Below, one piece after another: positions 1 to 7,102 of a stretch of DNA of 10,037 nt; position 1 is the stretch's first letter, and each line of letters begins with the position of its first letter. The DNA comes from an uncultured Gammaproteobacteria bacterium (lineage in GTDB: Bacteria; Pseudomonadota; Gammaproteobacteria; GCA-001735895): NCBI GenBank assembly GCA_945787265.1, contig CALZHS010000217.1, positions 1 through 10,037 of the forward strand. Reading direction: 5' to 3'. The notes beneath the pieces are model-generated. The model was given only the letters and a program-made list of their open reading frames with translations, was not told where the DNA came from and ran no database searches. A program made the position numbers and the translations under genes.

Positions 1-707
1 GCTTCCAGTTCAATCCGACCGCTTCCAAGTGCTACCGCCCGTTTGATCTCGGCAATGGGAAAGTTATCCAGCAGGGCACGGTCAACCCCGGCATCGATCG
101 CCTGTTGCAATTGCTCCATTTTTTCGACCTCGACCTCGAGCAGCTTCTCGGGATGCATTTGCCTCGCTCGGGCGACTGTTTTAGCGATGCTACCCGAGGC
201 GGCGAGGTGGTTTTCCTTGATCAGGAAAGCATCGAACAGGCCGATGCGATGATTGCTGCCGCCACCGCAGGCCACCGCATACTTTTGGCCAAAGCGCAGC
301 TGCGGGATGGTTTTTCGGGTATCGAGAATCTTGCAGCGGGTATGCGCGATCTTGTCGACGTAATCGCGAGTCAGGGTTGCAGTACCGGAAAGTGTCTGTA
401 AGAAATTCAGTGCGCTGCGTTCCGCGGTAAGCAGACCCCGCGCAGGTCCCGAGACCCCGCAGACAATTGTATTTGCGTTCAATCGATCACCGTCTTGCGC
501 ATGCCACTGGATATTAATCCTTTCATCGCATTGCCGAAAAACTTCGTCGAACCACTGGCAACCGCAGAGTATTGCGTCCTCGCGCACCAGCAGTTGGGTA
601 TCAAGACGGGTTTCCGCGTCGATCAATTCGGCGCTGATGTCACCACTGCCGACGTCTTCGTCGAGCGCGTTAGCGGCCTGGTTGATGATCAGTTGATAGA
701 AATCCAT
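1..707 (-). CDS. nadC: Quinolinate phosphoribosyltransferase (nicotinate-nucleotide pyrophosphorylase, carboxylating), 3' end beyond window
   Basis: Cytosolic enzyme of de novo NAD synthesis; the family condenses quinolinate with PRPP and releases CO2 and pyrophosphate to give nicotinate mononucleotide. The 235 codons present start MDFYQLIINQA. They carry the family signatures LDTRKTIPQLR (about residues 128-138), KYAVACGGGSNHRIGL (about 142-157) and LIKENH (about 162-167), followed by LDNF near 213. These supply the phosphate- and quinolinate-binding Arg, Lys and His residues. The usual form is TRKT-x-PGLR; here Gly is replaced by Gln. Family proteins are about 280-300 residues, so roughly 45-60 C-terminal residues lie outside the window. 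The ATG lies 3 bases after the TAA of the ClC gene, with GAGGT 8 bases upstream as a plausible ribosome binding site. It is the last gene seen of the tightly packed string beginning at 6611. Identity is secure. Confidence 0.95.
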   Translation of the reverse strand, partial: MDFYQLIINQAANALDEDVGSGDISAELIDAETRLDTQLLVREDAILCGCQWFDEVFRQCDERINIQWHAQDGDRLNANTIVCGVSGPARGLLTAERSALNFLQTLSGTATLTRDYVDKIAHTRCKILDTRKTIPQLRFGQKYAVACGGGSNHRIGLFDAFLIKENHLAASGSIAKTVARARQMHPEKLLEVEVEKMEQLQQAIDAGVDRALLDNFPIAEIKRAVALGSGRIELE

Positions 708-710
708 TGC

Positions 711-2432
711 TTAGACCTCGTACTCTTCGCGACGCAACTCCTGGGCTGCGTCGAGGTAGGCGCTGATTACCACGGCCTCGGGGACCGCGCCCAGGTAACG
801 GTCGCTGCGGCGATCAACCACTGCTATGGCCTCCCCGATATAACTGCGCATGGTTTCCATCGCCTCCCAGATGCTGGTGCTCTCATTGAATTCAGTTCCG
901 TGCTGGAGCTCGATCGACGCAACGCTGGCATCGTCATCCAGCCCGTGTAACTGATGCTGGAACACCTGGCCCAGGTAGCGGTTATCTTCGCTGACGACGA
1001 CCGCGGTCGCGGTCGATTTTGCAGCCATTTGTTCGCGTAATACCGTAACACTGGTGTCCTGGGATACGACGGGAAGTGAATCGATAATAAAGTCTGCGAC
1101 CTTGTGATGCATTAAATAAGCGCGTTCGCGGCCCATTGATAGATCGATACCCCGCGCCACCAGCTGGTTATCGTAGAGGGAGCGCCCGTACCATCGGAAA
1201 GCGATCAGGTTGGCAAACACGATGGCAACCATCGCTGCGATCGTTATTTCGTAGCTGCGGGTGAATTCAAACACAAACAGCAGCGCGGTCATCGGTGCTC
1301 CGATCACCGGGCTCATGACTGCAACCATGCCGCAAACCGCATACGCCGATAGCCCGGAATAATCGTTTAGCAGTAGTTCCGGCACCATCAGGGCGAACAA
1401 GGCGCCAAACAGGACGCCAATCAGCAGGGCGGGAAAAATGACACCCCCGGCAAAGCCAAAGCCGATGCAAAGCACCGTGACCAGTAGCTTTGAAACCAGT
1501 ATTAACAGCAGAGTATCGGCACTGTAAGTACCGCCCAGTGACGCCAGGCGGAACACCTCCTGCCCCGCACCGAGAACCTCGGGTACCTGCAGCGCTATTA
1601 AAGACACAATGAAACCTGCGGCCATCGGCTTGAATGCAGCAGGTACCTTAATCCGCGACGACAAGTTTGCAGCCTGTTGCAGTAACTTCATAAACACGAC
1701 AGCTAGTACGCCGCAGGCTATACCCTCGACTGCAAACAGGACGAACTCGATCCCCCGGAAACTGCCGCTAAAGTCGATTAGAAATAACGGCGGATGTTCG
1801 AAAATCACGTTCGCGACCAGGTAACCGCAGGCGCTGGCAACCGTTACCGCGGCAAACATGCGCAGCGAGTAATGCCGCAGAATCACTTCATGGGTGAAGA
1901 TCAGGGCCGCGATCGGTGCGTTGAACGCCGTAGATATTGCCGCTGCGACGCCGCAGGCAATTGCGATATTGCGTACATCGCGCAATCCAAAGGGCAGGCG
2001 GTTACAAATCTGACCTACCAGGGTGCCGAGATAGACCAGTGGGCCATACTGTCCGACCGAGGCGCCACAACCCAGGGACAGGATTGCAGCCAGGGTGGCG
2101 GTCACGCCGGATACCGGTGAAGGCAGGCGTTCTTTCAACTGGACCGCGTAAATGGTGTCGGGGGGGCCGATGGAATCGTGTTGCGTAACCCCGTATTGCA
2201 GGGTAAGGCCGACGACCAGGCCGCCGATGGTCAGAACCGCGATCGTGATTAACCACAGGTGTTCACTCTGTGCCTGCGCGCGGCTCGATGGACTGATGAA
2301 GAGGATATCGTTCAGATAGTGCACCAGCTCGACGAAACCGATGGTTGCAAACGACGTGATCAATCCGACGACCAGGCCCACCAGCGATATCCCCAACATG
2401 CGCTGGATGGTTTGCTGAGATCCGAATTTCAT
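711..2432 (-). CDS. ClC-family chloride channel/transporter with C-terminal CBS domain pair; noncanonical gating motif
   Basis: Integral inner-membrane anion channel or transporter of the ClC family, 573 residues. Residues 1-430 are strongly hydrophobic with many helices. Family landmarks are SIGPPD (87-92, in place of GSGIPE), GQYGP (127-131, in place of GREGP), FNAPIAALIF (170-179), GGVIFP (329-334) and Tyr420 in GRSLY, matching the ion-coordinating Tyr445 of E. coli ClC-ec1. Residues about 440-565 form two CBS repeats, usually adenine-nucleotide-binding regulatory modules. Aligned by eye to ClC-ec1, the gating glutamate E148 is Tyr129 and the inner proton glutamate E203 is Val183, while E202 is kept as Glu182. 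Loss of both is expected to abolish Cl-/H+ exchange and suggests a channel-like protein; this is inference. The ATG lies 19 bases after the aldehyde dehydrogenase stop, with no clear Shine-Dalgarno sequence. Its TAA is 3 bases before nadC. Its link to the upstream metabolic genes is unclear. Confidence 0.93.
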   Translation of the reverse strand: MKFGSQQTIQRMLGISLVGLVVGLITSFATIGFVELVHYLNDILFISPSSRAQAQSEHLWLITIAVLTIGGLVVGLTLQYGVTQHDSIGPPDTIYAVQLKERLPSPVSGVTATLAAILSLGCGASVGQYGPLVYLGTLVGQICNRLPFGLRDVRNIAIACGVAAAISTAFNAPIAALIFTHEVILRHYSLRMFAAVTVASACGYLVANVIFEHPPLFLIDFSGSFRGIEFVLFAVEGIACGVLAVVFMKLLQQAANLSSRIKVPAAFKPMAAGFIVSLIALQVPEVLGAGQEVFRLASLGGTYSADTLLLILVSKLLVTVLCIGFGFAGGVIFPALLIGVLFGALFALMVPELLLNDYSGLSAYAVCGMVAVMSPVIGAPMTALLFVFEFTRSYEITIAAMVAIVFANLIAFRWYGRSLYDNQLVARGIDLSMGRERAYLMHHKVADFIIDSLPVVSQDTSVTVLREQMAAKSTATAVVVSEDNRYLGQVFQHQLHGLDDDASVASIELQHGTEFNESTSIWEAMETMRSYIGEAIAVVDRRSDRYLGAVPEAVVISAYLDAAQELRREEYEV

Positions 2433-2451
2433 AATAGTTTCAGGCAGCGAT

Positions 2452-3899
2452 TCAAAAGGGCGCTTGAATTTCGCGCGCGGTGCTTAGCCACACACTCTTG
2501 GTTTGCAGATAATCGCGCATCCCTTCCCAGCCGTTTTCGCGTCCGTAACCGCTCTGCTTGTAACCGCCGACGGGTGACTGGGTGCATGCGTCGAAGTAGT
2601 TGTTGATATAAACGGTTCCCGCCTCCAGCCGGTTGGCGAGGTCAAGCGCGCGCCGATGGTCCTCGGTCCAGATGCCGGCAGCGAGACCGAAGTTTGAATC
2701 GTTCGCAATCTCCAGTGCCTCGTCGTCGCTATCAAATCGCATTACCGCGAGAACCGGCCCAAATATCTCGTCGCGGGCGAGCGGCATGTCGGGCGTTACG
2801 TCGGTAAATATCGTGGGTTCGATAAACCATCCGGTGGCGCCTTCCGGATTGACCGCGTTACCGCCGCAGGCAAGCGTGGCGCCGCTTTGCCGAGCGCGCT
2901 CGATATGCGCAAGCACGCGTTCAAAATGCGTTTTATTGGCGATGGGTCCAACGCTGGTGTCCGCGGCGTTGGGATCGCCGAGTTTGGCACGCGCCGCAAC
3001 CTCGAGCAGTTTTTCGACAAAGGCATCGTAAATCCCGGTCTGCAACAGCAGCCGTGACCCGGCAATGCAACTCTGTCCGGCTGGTGGGAAAATCCCGCCG
3101 CAGACTCCGTGTACGGTGTCTGCCAGGCGGGCGTCATCGAATACCAGTTGTGGTGATTTACCACCCAGTTCCATGGTGACGCTTTTTACCGTTTTGGCGC
3201 CGAGACCCGCAACGCGAGCGCCGCCTTCGACCGAACCGGTAAAACTGATCTTGCGCACCAGTTCATGGGTGACCAGGGGTTCGCCCGCCTCGGCGCCGAA
3301 CCCGGTGACGGTATTGATGACACCGGTGGGTAAATCGGCATCTTCGAAAACCTTCATTAGTTCCAGCGTCGAAGCCGAGGCGTACTCGGACGGTTTCAGC
3401 ACGATCGTGTTACCGGCCGCGAGCGCGGGCGCCAGTTTCCAGATTGCGATCAACAGCGGGGAGTTCCAGGCGGTTATCGCGGCGACCACGCCGAAAGGTT
3501 CATGCCGGGTATAGTTCAGTATCTCGCGGCGCCCGGTCGGAATGACCGAACCTTCGAGCTTGTCTGCCATGCCCGCATAATAGTAAAAACTGTCGATCAG
3601 CCAGCTGCTAAGACCAGGATGGATATCAACGCGGCGTTTGCCATTATCGCGTGTTTCGATTTCGCGACCACGTCCCCGAGCCGGCGCACCATGACCCCGC
3701 GCTCGCCGGGGCTCATACGCCCCCAGGGGCCCTCGTGATGCGCGCGCCAGGCAGCCTGGACCGCGATATTGATATCTTTTTCCCTGCAGCGAGGGATTTG
3801 CGCCCAGGTTTCTCCGCTGTAGGGGTTTTCGCTAGCGAAATATTCCCCGCTCCAGGGTTCCAGCCATTTGCCATCGGCATAGTATGAGTAGGTTTCCAT
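2452..3899 (-). pseudogene. Aldehyde dehydrogenase (ALDH superfamily), disrupted by an out-of-frame deletion near codon 80
   Basis: NAD(P)-dependent oxidation of an aldehyde to a carboxylate is the expected family role. The first frame runs from ATG 3899 to a stop at 3597 and begins METYSYYADGKW; it keeps family similarity as far as RRLGDVVA (to about 3663). From about 3660 similarity continues in another frame as EIETRDNGK, then FYYYAGMADKLEG, and runs to the TGA at 2452. The second part holds AAITAWNSPLL, KPSE, ELGGKS (general-base Glu), GQSCIAGSR (catalytic Cys), EIFGPVLAV and the C-terminal DYLQTKSVW. Relatives have about seven residues between the two blocks at the junction. A loss of about 22 bases explains both the gap and the shift: 1448 + 22 = 490 codons, a normal length. 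The 16 residues after RDNGK are also atypical. As written, no full-length protein is made; an internal ATG at 3570 would give 372 residues lacking part of the cofactor domain. It follows the decarboxylase by 9 bases. Mutation and assembly error are both possible. Confidence 0.88.
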
Positions 3900-3908
3900 G
3901 TAAGGACT

Positions 3909-5513
3909 CTAGTTTAACCAGGGGTCAAATTCTTTAACTTCGATCAGCGTGGGGCGATCGGCTGTAAATGCCGCATTCACAGCATCGGTCAGGCTCTGCG
4001 CGCTGTCCACCCTGAGCGCGTGGCAGCCACAGGACTGCGCCAGCGCGATGAAGTCAGGATTGATCCCGGTAACGCCAACCAGCTCGATTTCGCGCAGCTT
4101 CATATCATCCTGGATTTGCTTTAAACCGTCGTTGTTCCACAGGATGATCGGCAGCGCCAGCTCGAGTTCCGCCGCGGTTACCAGTTCCTGTACCGTGAAC
4201 ATGAAACCGCCGTCACCGGCGACGGTGACGACGGGTACTTCCGGTAACGCAAGCTTGGCACCGATGGCATCGGGCAGGCCGCAGCCCAGCGTGCAGTAAC
4301 CAGCCGGGTAATGCCAGAGCCTCGGCCGGGATACGTTAAACGCAAATGAGCCGGTATAAACCAGCTGGCAGATATCGCCCATGACGATCGTATCATCCGG
4401 CAAGGCGGCGCGCAGGACGTCGAGCGTCTTGCAATGCCGAACCTCGCTTGCCGTTAAATTGCCGCGAATTTCCTGGCGTAAAGCGGCTACCTCGGCGACG
4501 GTTTCGGCGCGTGCGCTGACATCGCCCAGCTGGCGGGCGATTGCCTCGGTACTCGCCTTTGCACCACCGATGATGGCGACCTCGGCCGGGTAAAGATCAT
4601 TCATTTTGCGTGAATCGATATCGATGCGGATTATCTTGCCGTTGATTTCGAGGGTTTCGACAAAACTGTCGACTTCAGATAGTTCGGTGCCTACCGCGAG
4701 TACGACATCTGCATTCTTGAGATATTTCTGGACTTCTCCGCGCACCGTACCCGCACTCAGCGAAAGCGGGTGCGAATCATCGATAATACCTTTACCGGCG
4801 TTACTGCCGATCACAGCCGCCCCGAGTTTTTCAGCGATTTCCGTAATCGCGTCGCCGGCTAGCCAGGCCCCACCCCCGACGCATATCATCGGCTGTTTAG
4901 CCGCGCGTAACAGTTCGCAGGCACGTTGGATTTTCTTCGCCGTCGGTACCGGACGTTCGGGCAATTCGATAGCTTGCCAGTCGCCGTCAGCCGGCATCGC
5001 CAGAACGTCAATTGGAATAGCAATGTGGACCGGGCGCGGACGTTCGCTCGAAAACACTGAAAAAGCTTTTGCGATCAGGCCTGGGACCTCCTCGGGCGTC
5101 ATCGCGGTCGCTGAAAATGCCGTCAGCGGGGCGGTGGCGTCGGTCAGACCCGGGACCTCGTGCAGGCAACCCCAACCCTTGCCGAGCGTGTAGCTGGCAC
5201 AATCACTGGAGAGCATTAAAACCGGAATACTGTCGGCATAGGCCTGGCCGATCGCGGTGAGCGCGTTGGTAACGCCGGGCCCGGAAATGACCAGCGCGAC
5301 CCCGGGTCGGCCCGAGGCGCGCGCGTAACCGTCGGCCATAAAGCCGGCGCCCTGCTCATTACGCGCCTGTACGTGGCGAATCTTGCTGCGGTTAAGACCC
5401 CTGCAAAATTCCAGCGTGTGTACTCCGGGTATGCCAAACAGCGTATCGACGCCATAGGCTTCGAGTAGTCTTATCGTTGCTTCGCCGACATTGAGTTCAC
5501 TGCTGTTGTTCAT
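3909..5513 (-). CDS. Thiamine-diphosphate-dependent 2-oxoacid decarboxylase family protein, resembling 5-guanidino-2-oxopentanoate decarboxylase (AruI)
   Basis: Cytosolic ThDP enzyme, 534 residues in the acetolactate synthase/pyruvate decarboxylase superfamily. The N-terminal pyrimidine-binding domain (about 1-170) contains FGIPGVH and RNEQGAGFMADGYAR, where Glu53 matches the conserved catalytic Glu. A central domain spans about 190-330. The C-terminal diphosphate-binding domain (about 365-530) contains GDGGF (433-437) and, 25 residues on, NN (460-461), the Mg/ThDP motif. The FGIPGVHT...RHxxxRxEQGAGFMADGYAR pattern and the LHE...L region resemble, from memory, proteins annotated as 5-guanidino-2-oxopentanoate decarboxylase of the arginine transaminase route; the substrate cannot be proved from sequence. 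No acetolactate synthase small subunit is nearby. The upstream LeuB-like gene and downstream aldehyde dehydrogenase fit a 2-oxoacid decarboxylase better than IlvB. I chose ATG 5513 because AGAGG lies 6 bases upstream; a GTG at 5519 is directly against that site. The start is 9 bases after the upstream stop. Confidence 0.9.
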   Translation of the reverse strand: MNNSSELNVGEATIRLLEAYGVDTLFGIPGVHTLEFCRGLNRSKIRHVQARNEQGAGFMADGYARASGRPGVALVISGPGVTNALTAIGQAYADSIPVLMLSSDCASYTLGKGWGCLHEVPGLTDATAPLTAFSATAMTPEEVPGLIAKAFSVFSSERPRPVHIAIPIDVLAMPADGDWQAIELPERPVPTAKKIQRACELLRAAKQPMICVGGGAWLAGDAITEIAEKLGAAVIGSNAGKGIIDDSHPLSLSAGTVRGEVQKYLKNADVVLAVGTELSEVDSFVETLEINGKIIRIDIDSRKMNDLYPAEVAIIGGAKASTEAIARQLGDVSARAETVAEVAALRQEIRGNLTASEVRHCKTLDVLRAALPDDTIVMGDICQLVYTGSFAFNVSRPRLWHYPAGYCTLGCGLPDAIGAKLALPEVPVVTVAGDGGFMFTVQELVTAAELELALPIILWNNDGLKQIQDDMKLREIELVGVTGINPDFIALAQSCGCHALRVDSAQSLTDAVNAAFTADRPTLIEVKEFDPWLN

Positions 5514-5519
5514 CGTCAC

Positions 5520-5524
5520 CCTCT
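5520..5524 (-). promoter_or_regulatory. Ribosome binding site of the ThDP decarboxylase gene
   Basis: AGAGG, read on the minus strand, overlaps the TAG stop of the LeuB-like gene and lies 6 bases before ATG 5513. The alternative GTG at 5519 would have no spacing, so this site decides the start and suggests translational coupling with the upstream gene. Confidence 0.5.
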
Positions 5525-6611
5525 AGTTCAAAGCGGAAATAATTTTTTCACCGATCTGGTCAGTGCTGGCATTGCCGCCAAGGTCTGCACTCATGACGCC
5601 CGCCTGCAGGCAGCGCTCGACCGCGTTTTCGATTCGCTGCGCCAGGTCTTTGCGCTGCATACTGTATTCAAACAGCATTGCCACGCTCAGAATAGTGCCG
5701 ATCGGATTGGCAATGCCCCGGCCGGCGATATCGGGTGCAGTGCCGTGCACCGGCTCGTAAATTGCCGGCCTGCCCGGATTCAGTCCATGCAGTGAAGCCG
5801 AGGGCAGCATGCCCAGCGAGCCGGCATAACTAGCGACCAGGTCTGACGCCAGGTCGCCAAATATATTATCCGCGATGACCACATCGAACGTGGTTGGACG
5901 CTGCATCATTTGATAAAGCGCGTTATCGGTATACAAATGCTCGAGTTCGATATTGGGGTATTCGGCACCCACTTCACTGACGATTCGGCGCCACAGAATC
6001 CCGCTTTCCATGACGTTTGACTTGTCGATAGAGGTGACCTTGCCACGTCTAGACGCCGCGATTTCAAATCCCACCACCGCCAACCGCCGGATCTCTTCGC
6101 TGGTATAAAAGTTTGCGTCGTAGGCCTGGAAACTGCCATCTGCAAGTTCATCGATGCCCCGCGGCGTTCCGTAGGGCAAGCCCCCACAAAGTTCACGCAG
6201 CACCAGGACATCCGCACCGGCAACAATTTCCGGTTTGAACGGTGTGCGTGCCAGCAGCGATTCGTAGGCGCGCGACGGGCGCAGGCAGGCGTAGGTTTCG
6301 AGCTCCTCGCGCATGCGCATCAGGCCATCGCGCTCGGCCGGGGTCGCGCCCGGTGGCGGCAGGTTGTCCCACCTGGCGCCGCCGGCTGCACCGATTAACA
6401 GCGCGTTTGACTGTTTTGCGGTGGCAACGGTTTCGTCGCGACAAAAGGTGCCGTACCTGTCCCAGGCGGCACCATGCAGCAAGTCGTGTTTAATCTCGAC
6501 ATCGATTTGTTCGAGCTGGCAAAGGCTTTCAAAGACGCGTAACGCGACCGACACCACTTCGGGTCCGATACCGTCCCCGGGTAGCACCAGCAGTTTGAAT
6601 GGATTAGCCAT
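5523..6611 (-). CDS. 3-isopropylmalate dehydrogenase (LeuB)-like beta-decarboxylating dehydrogenase
   Basis: Cytosolic member of the isocitrate/isopropylmalate dehydrogenase family, which oxidises and decarboxylates a 2-hydroxyacid with a neighbouring carboxylate to a 2-oxoacid, using NAD(P)+ and Mg2+ or Mn2+. The 362 residues match the usual length. Visible motifs are LPGDGIGPEV (10-19), the substrate-binding arginines of MREEL...LRP (about 100-112) and VLRELCGG (137-144), Tyr169 in ANFYTSEEIRR, KVTSIDKSNV with catalytic Lys197, YTDNA (227-231), DNIFGDLASD (248-257) with metal-binding Asp, and YEPVHGTAPDIAG (285-297). The retained Asp of the APDIAG loop favours NAD+. The region around 139-149 reads ELCGGLPYGTP where E. 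coli LeuB has ELTGGIYFGQP. No leuA, leuC or leuD is nearby; a ThDP decarboxylase follows after a 9-base gap. The substrate could therefore be isopropylmalate or a related malate. The ATG at 6611 gives a normal N-terminus, with only a weak Shine-Dalgarno sequence upstream. First gene of the left string. Confidence 0.9.
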   Translation of the reverse strand: MANPFKLLVLPGDGIGPEVVSVALRVFESLCQLEQIDVEIKHDLLHGAAWDRYGTFCRDETVATAKQSNALLIGAAGGARWDNLPPPGATPAERDGLMRMREELETYACLRPSRAYESLLARTPFKPEIVAGADVLVLRELCGGLPYGTPRGIDELADGSFQAYDANFYTSEEIRRLAVVGFEIAASRRGKVTSIDKSNVMESGILWRRIVSEVGAEYPNIELEHLYTDNALYQMMQRPTTFDVVIADNIFGDLASDLVASYAGSLGMLPSASLHGLNPGRPAIYEPVHGTAPDIAGRGIANPIGTILSVAMLFEYSMQRKDLAQRIENAVERCLQAGVMSADLGGNASTDQIGEKIISALN

Positions 6612-6640
6612 ACGATTAGCCCAGCTCGTCTGATCGCTAG

Positions 6641-6669
6641 CTTATAGCCGAAACCACGCGAGGTAAATC
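6641..6669 (-). promoter_or_regulatory. Possible promoter of the LeuB-like gene string
   Basis: In the only sizeable gap, the minus strand reads TATAAG (6646 to 6641), a five-of-six match to a sigma-70 -10 box, 29 bases before the ATG at 6611. Upstream, ATTTAC or GATTTA at 16-17 bases spacing is only a poor -35 match. The weak -35 and the short gap leave read-through from the rsx-nth side equally possible. Confidence 0.3.
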
Positions 6670-6678
6670 CGGTTTTAC
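6663..6678. repeat. 16-bp near-perfect palindrome at the DUF1841 stop
   Basis: GTAAATCCGGTTTTAC is self-complementary except at its sixth and eleventh bases. It contains the TAA stop of the DUF1841 gene and overlaps the poor -35 region proposed for the LeuB-like string. It has no loop and no following T-run on the minus strand, so it looks more like an operator-type site than an intrinsic terminator. It could also be chance. Confidence 0.35.
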
Positions 6679-7091
6679 AACTTTTGCAAACACTCGAGAT
6701 AGGCGTTCTCGTCGGGTGCCTGGTTGTTGCGTTGGGCGTTCCAGAGTGCCTGCCCGAGACACTCCATCATGGCGTGCTCGGCCTGGTGTTGACCTTTGCT
6801 GCCAAGTAGCTTCTGGTACACAGCCGTGATCCCCGGGGGTCGATCCGTCGCGGTCTGTTCACGCAGTGCGATATGCATGCCCATGTGCAGGAAGGGGTTG
6901 GTCTGACCCTGATCCGGCGTGAATTCCTGTTGCTTGATTGCGTCATTATTATCAAGCAGTGCGTGGTACTCGGGGTGAATCTCGATGACCTCGGCAATCA
7001 TCGCCTGCATCGGTTCGAGCAGTTGCTGCTGCTGCATTTTTTGCCATACCTCGAGGTAAACCTGGCGTACTTCATCGCGCGACTCAAACAT
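6675..7091 (-). CDS. DUF1841 family protein
   Basis: Small, probably cytosolic protein of 138 residues without signal peptide or membrane segment. I recognise the DUF1841 pattern: an N-terminal helix (ESRDEVRQVYLEVWQK), then EVIEIHPEYHALL, then the central NPFLHMGMHIALREQ (about 85-99) followed by ATDRPPGI, and a C-terminal HAMMECLGQALWNAQ helix ending with the codons for LECLQKL. Conserved His and Glu residues in the HMGMH...REQ and EHxMMECL segments could be functional, but the family has no established function that I know of. The start is well supported: AGGAGA at 7104-7099 lies 7 bases before the ATG and overlaps the nth TAG stop, implying co-translation with nth. Length is normal for the family. 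Confidence 0.88.
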   Translation of the reverse strand: MFESRDEVRQVYLEVWQKMQQQQLLEPMQAMIAEVIEIHPEYHALLDNNDAIKQQEFTPDQGQTNPFLHMGMHIALREQTATDRPPGITAVYQKLLGSKGQHQAEHAMMECLGQALWNAQRNNQAPDENAYLECLQKL

Positions 7092-7102
7092 GTCAGCGTC
7101 TC

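Noticed and set aside
495..950. A 151-codon plus-strand frame spanning the nadC start and the ClC end
   Set aside because: It crosses two well-supported minus-strand genes and matches no family; no ribosome binding site was evident.
3065..3514. A 149-codon plus-strand frame opposite the aldehyde dehydrogenase
   Set aside because: It is antisense to the conserved catalytic region and its composition is that of a shadow frame.
4606..5193. A 195-codon plus-strand reading frame opposite the ThDP decarboxylase gene
   Set aside because: It is antisense to a strongly conserved gene, has low-complexity Ser/Ala/Pro-rich composition and no recognisable domain; it is a shadow of codon bias.
3909..5513. 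Acetolactate synthase large subunit (IlvB/IlvI)
   Set aside because: It shares the superfamily fold and motifs, but no small regulatory subunit is adjacent, and the N-terminal motif pattern and neighbours fit a 2-oxoacid decarboxylase better.
6663..6678. Rho-independent terminator after DUF1841
   Set aside because: The palindrome has no loop, is AT-rich at its ends and lacks a T-run on the transcribed strand.
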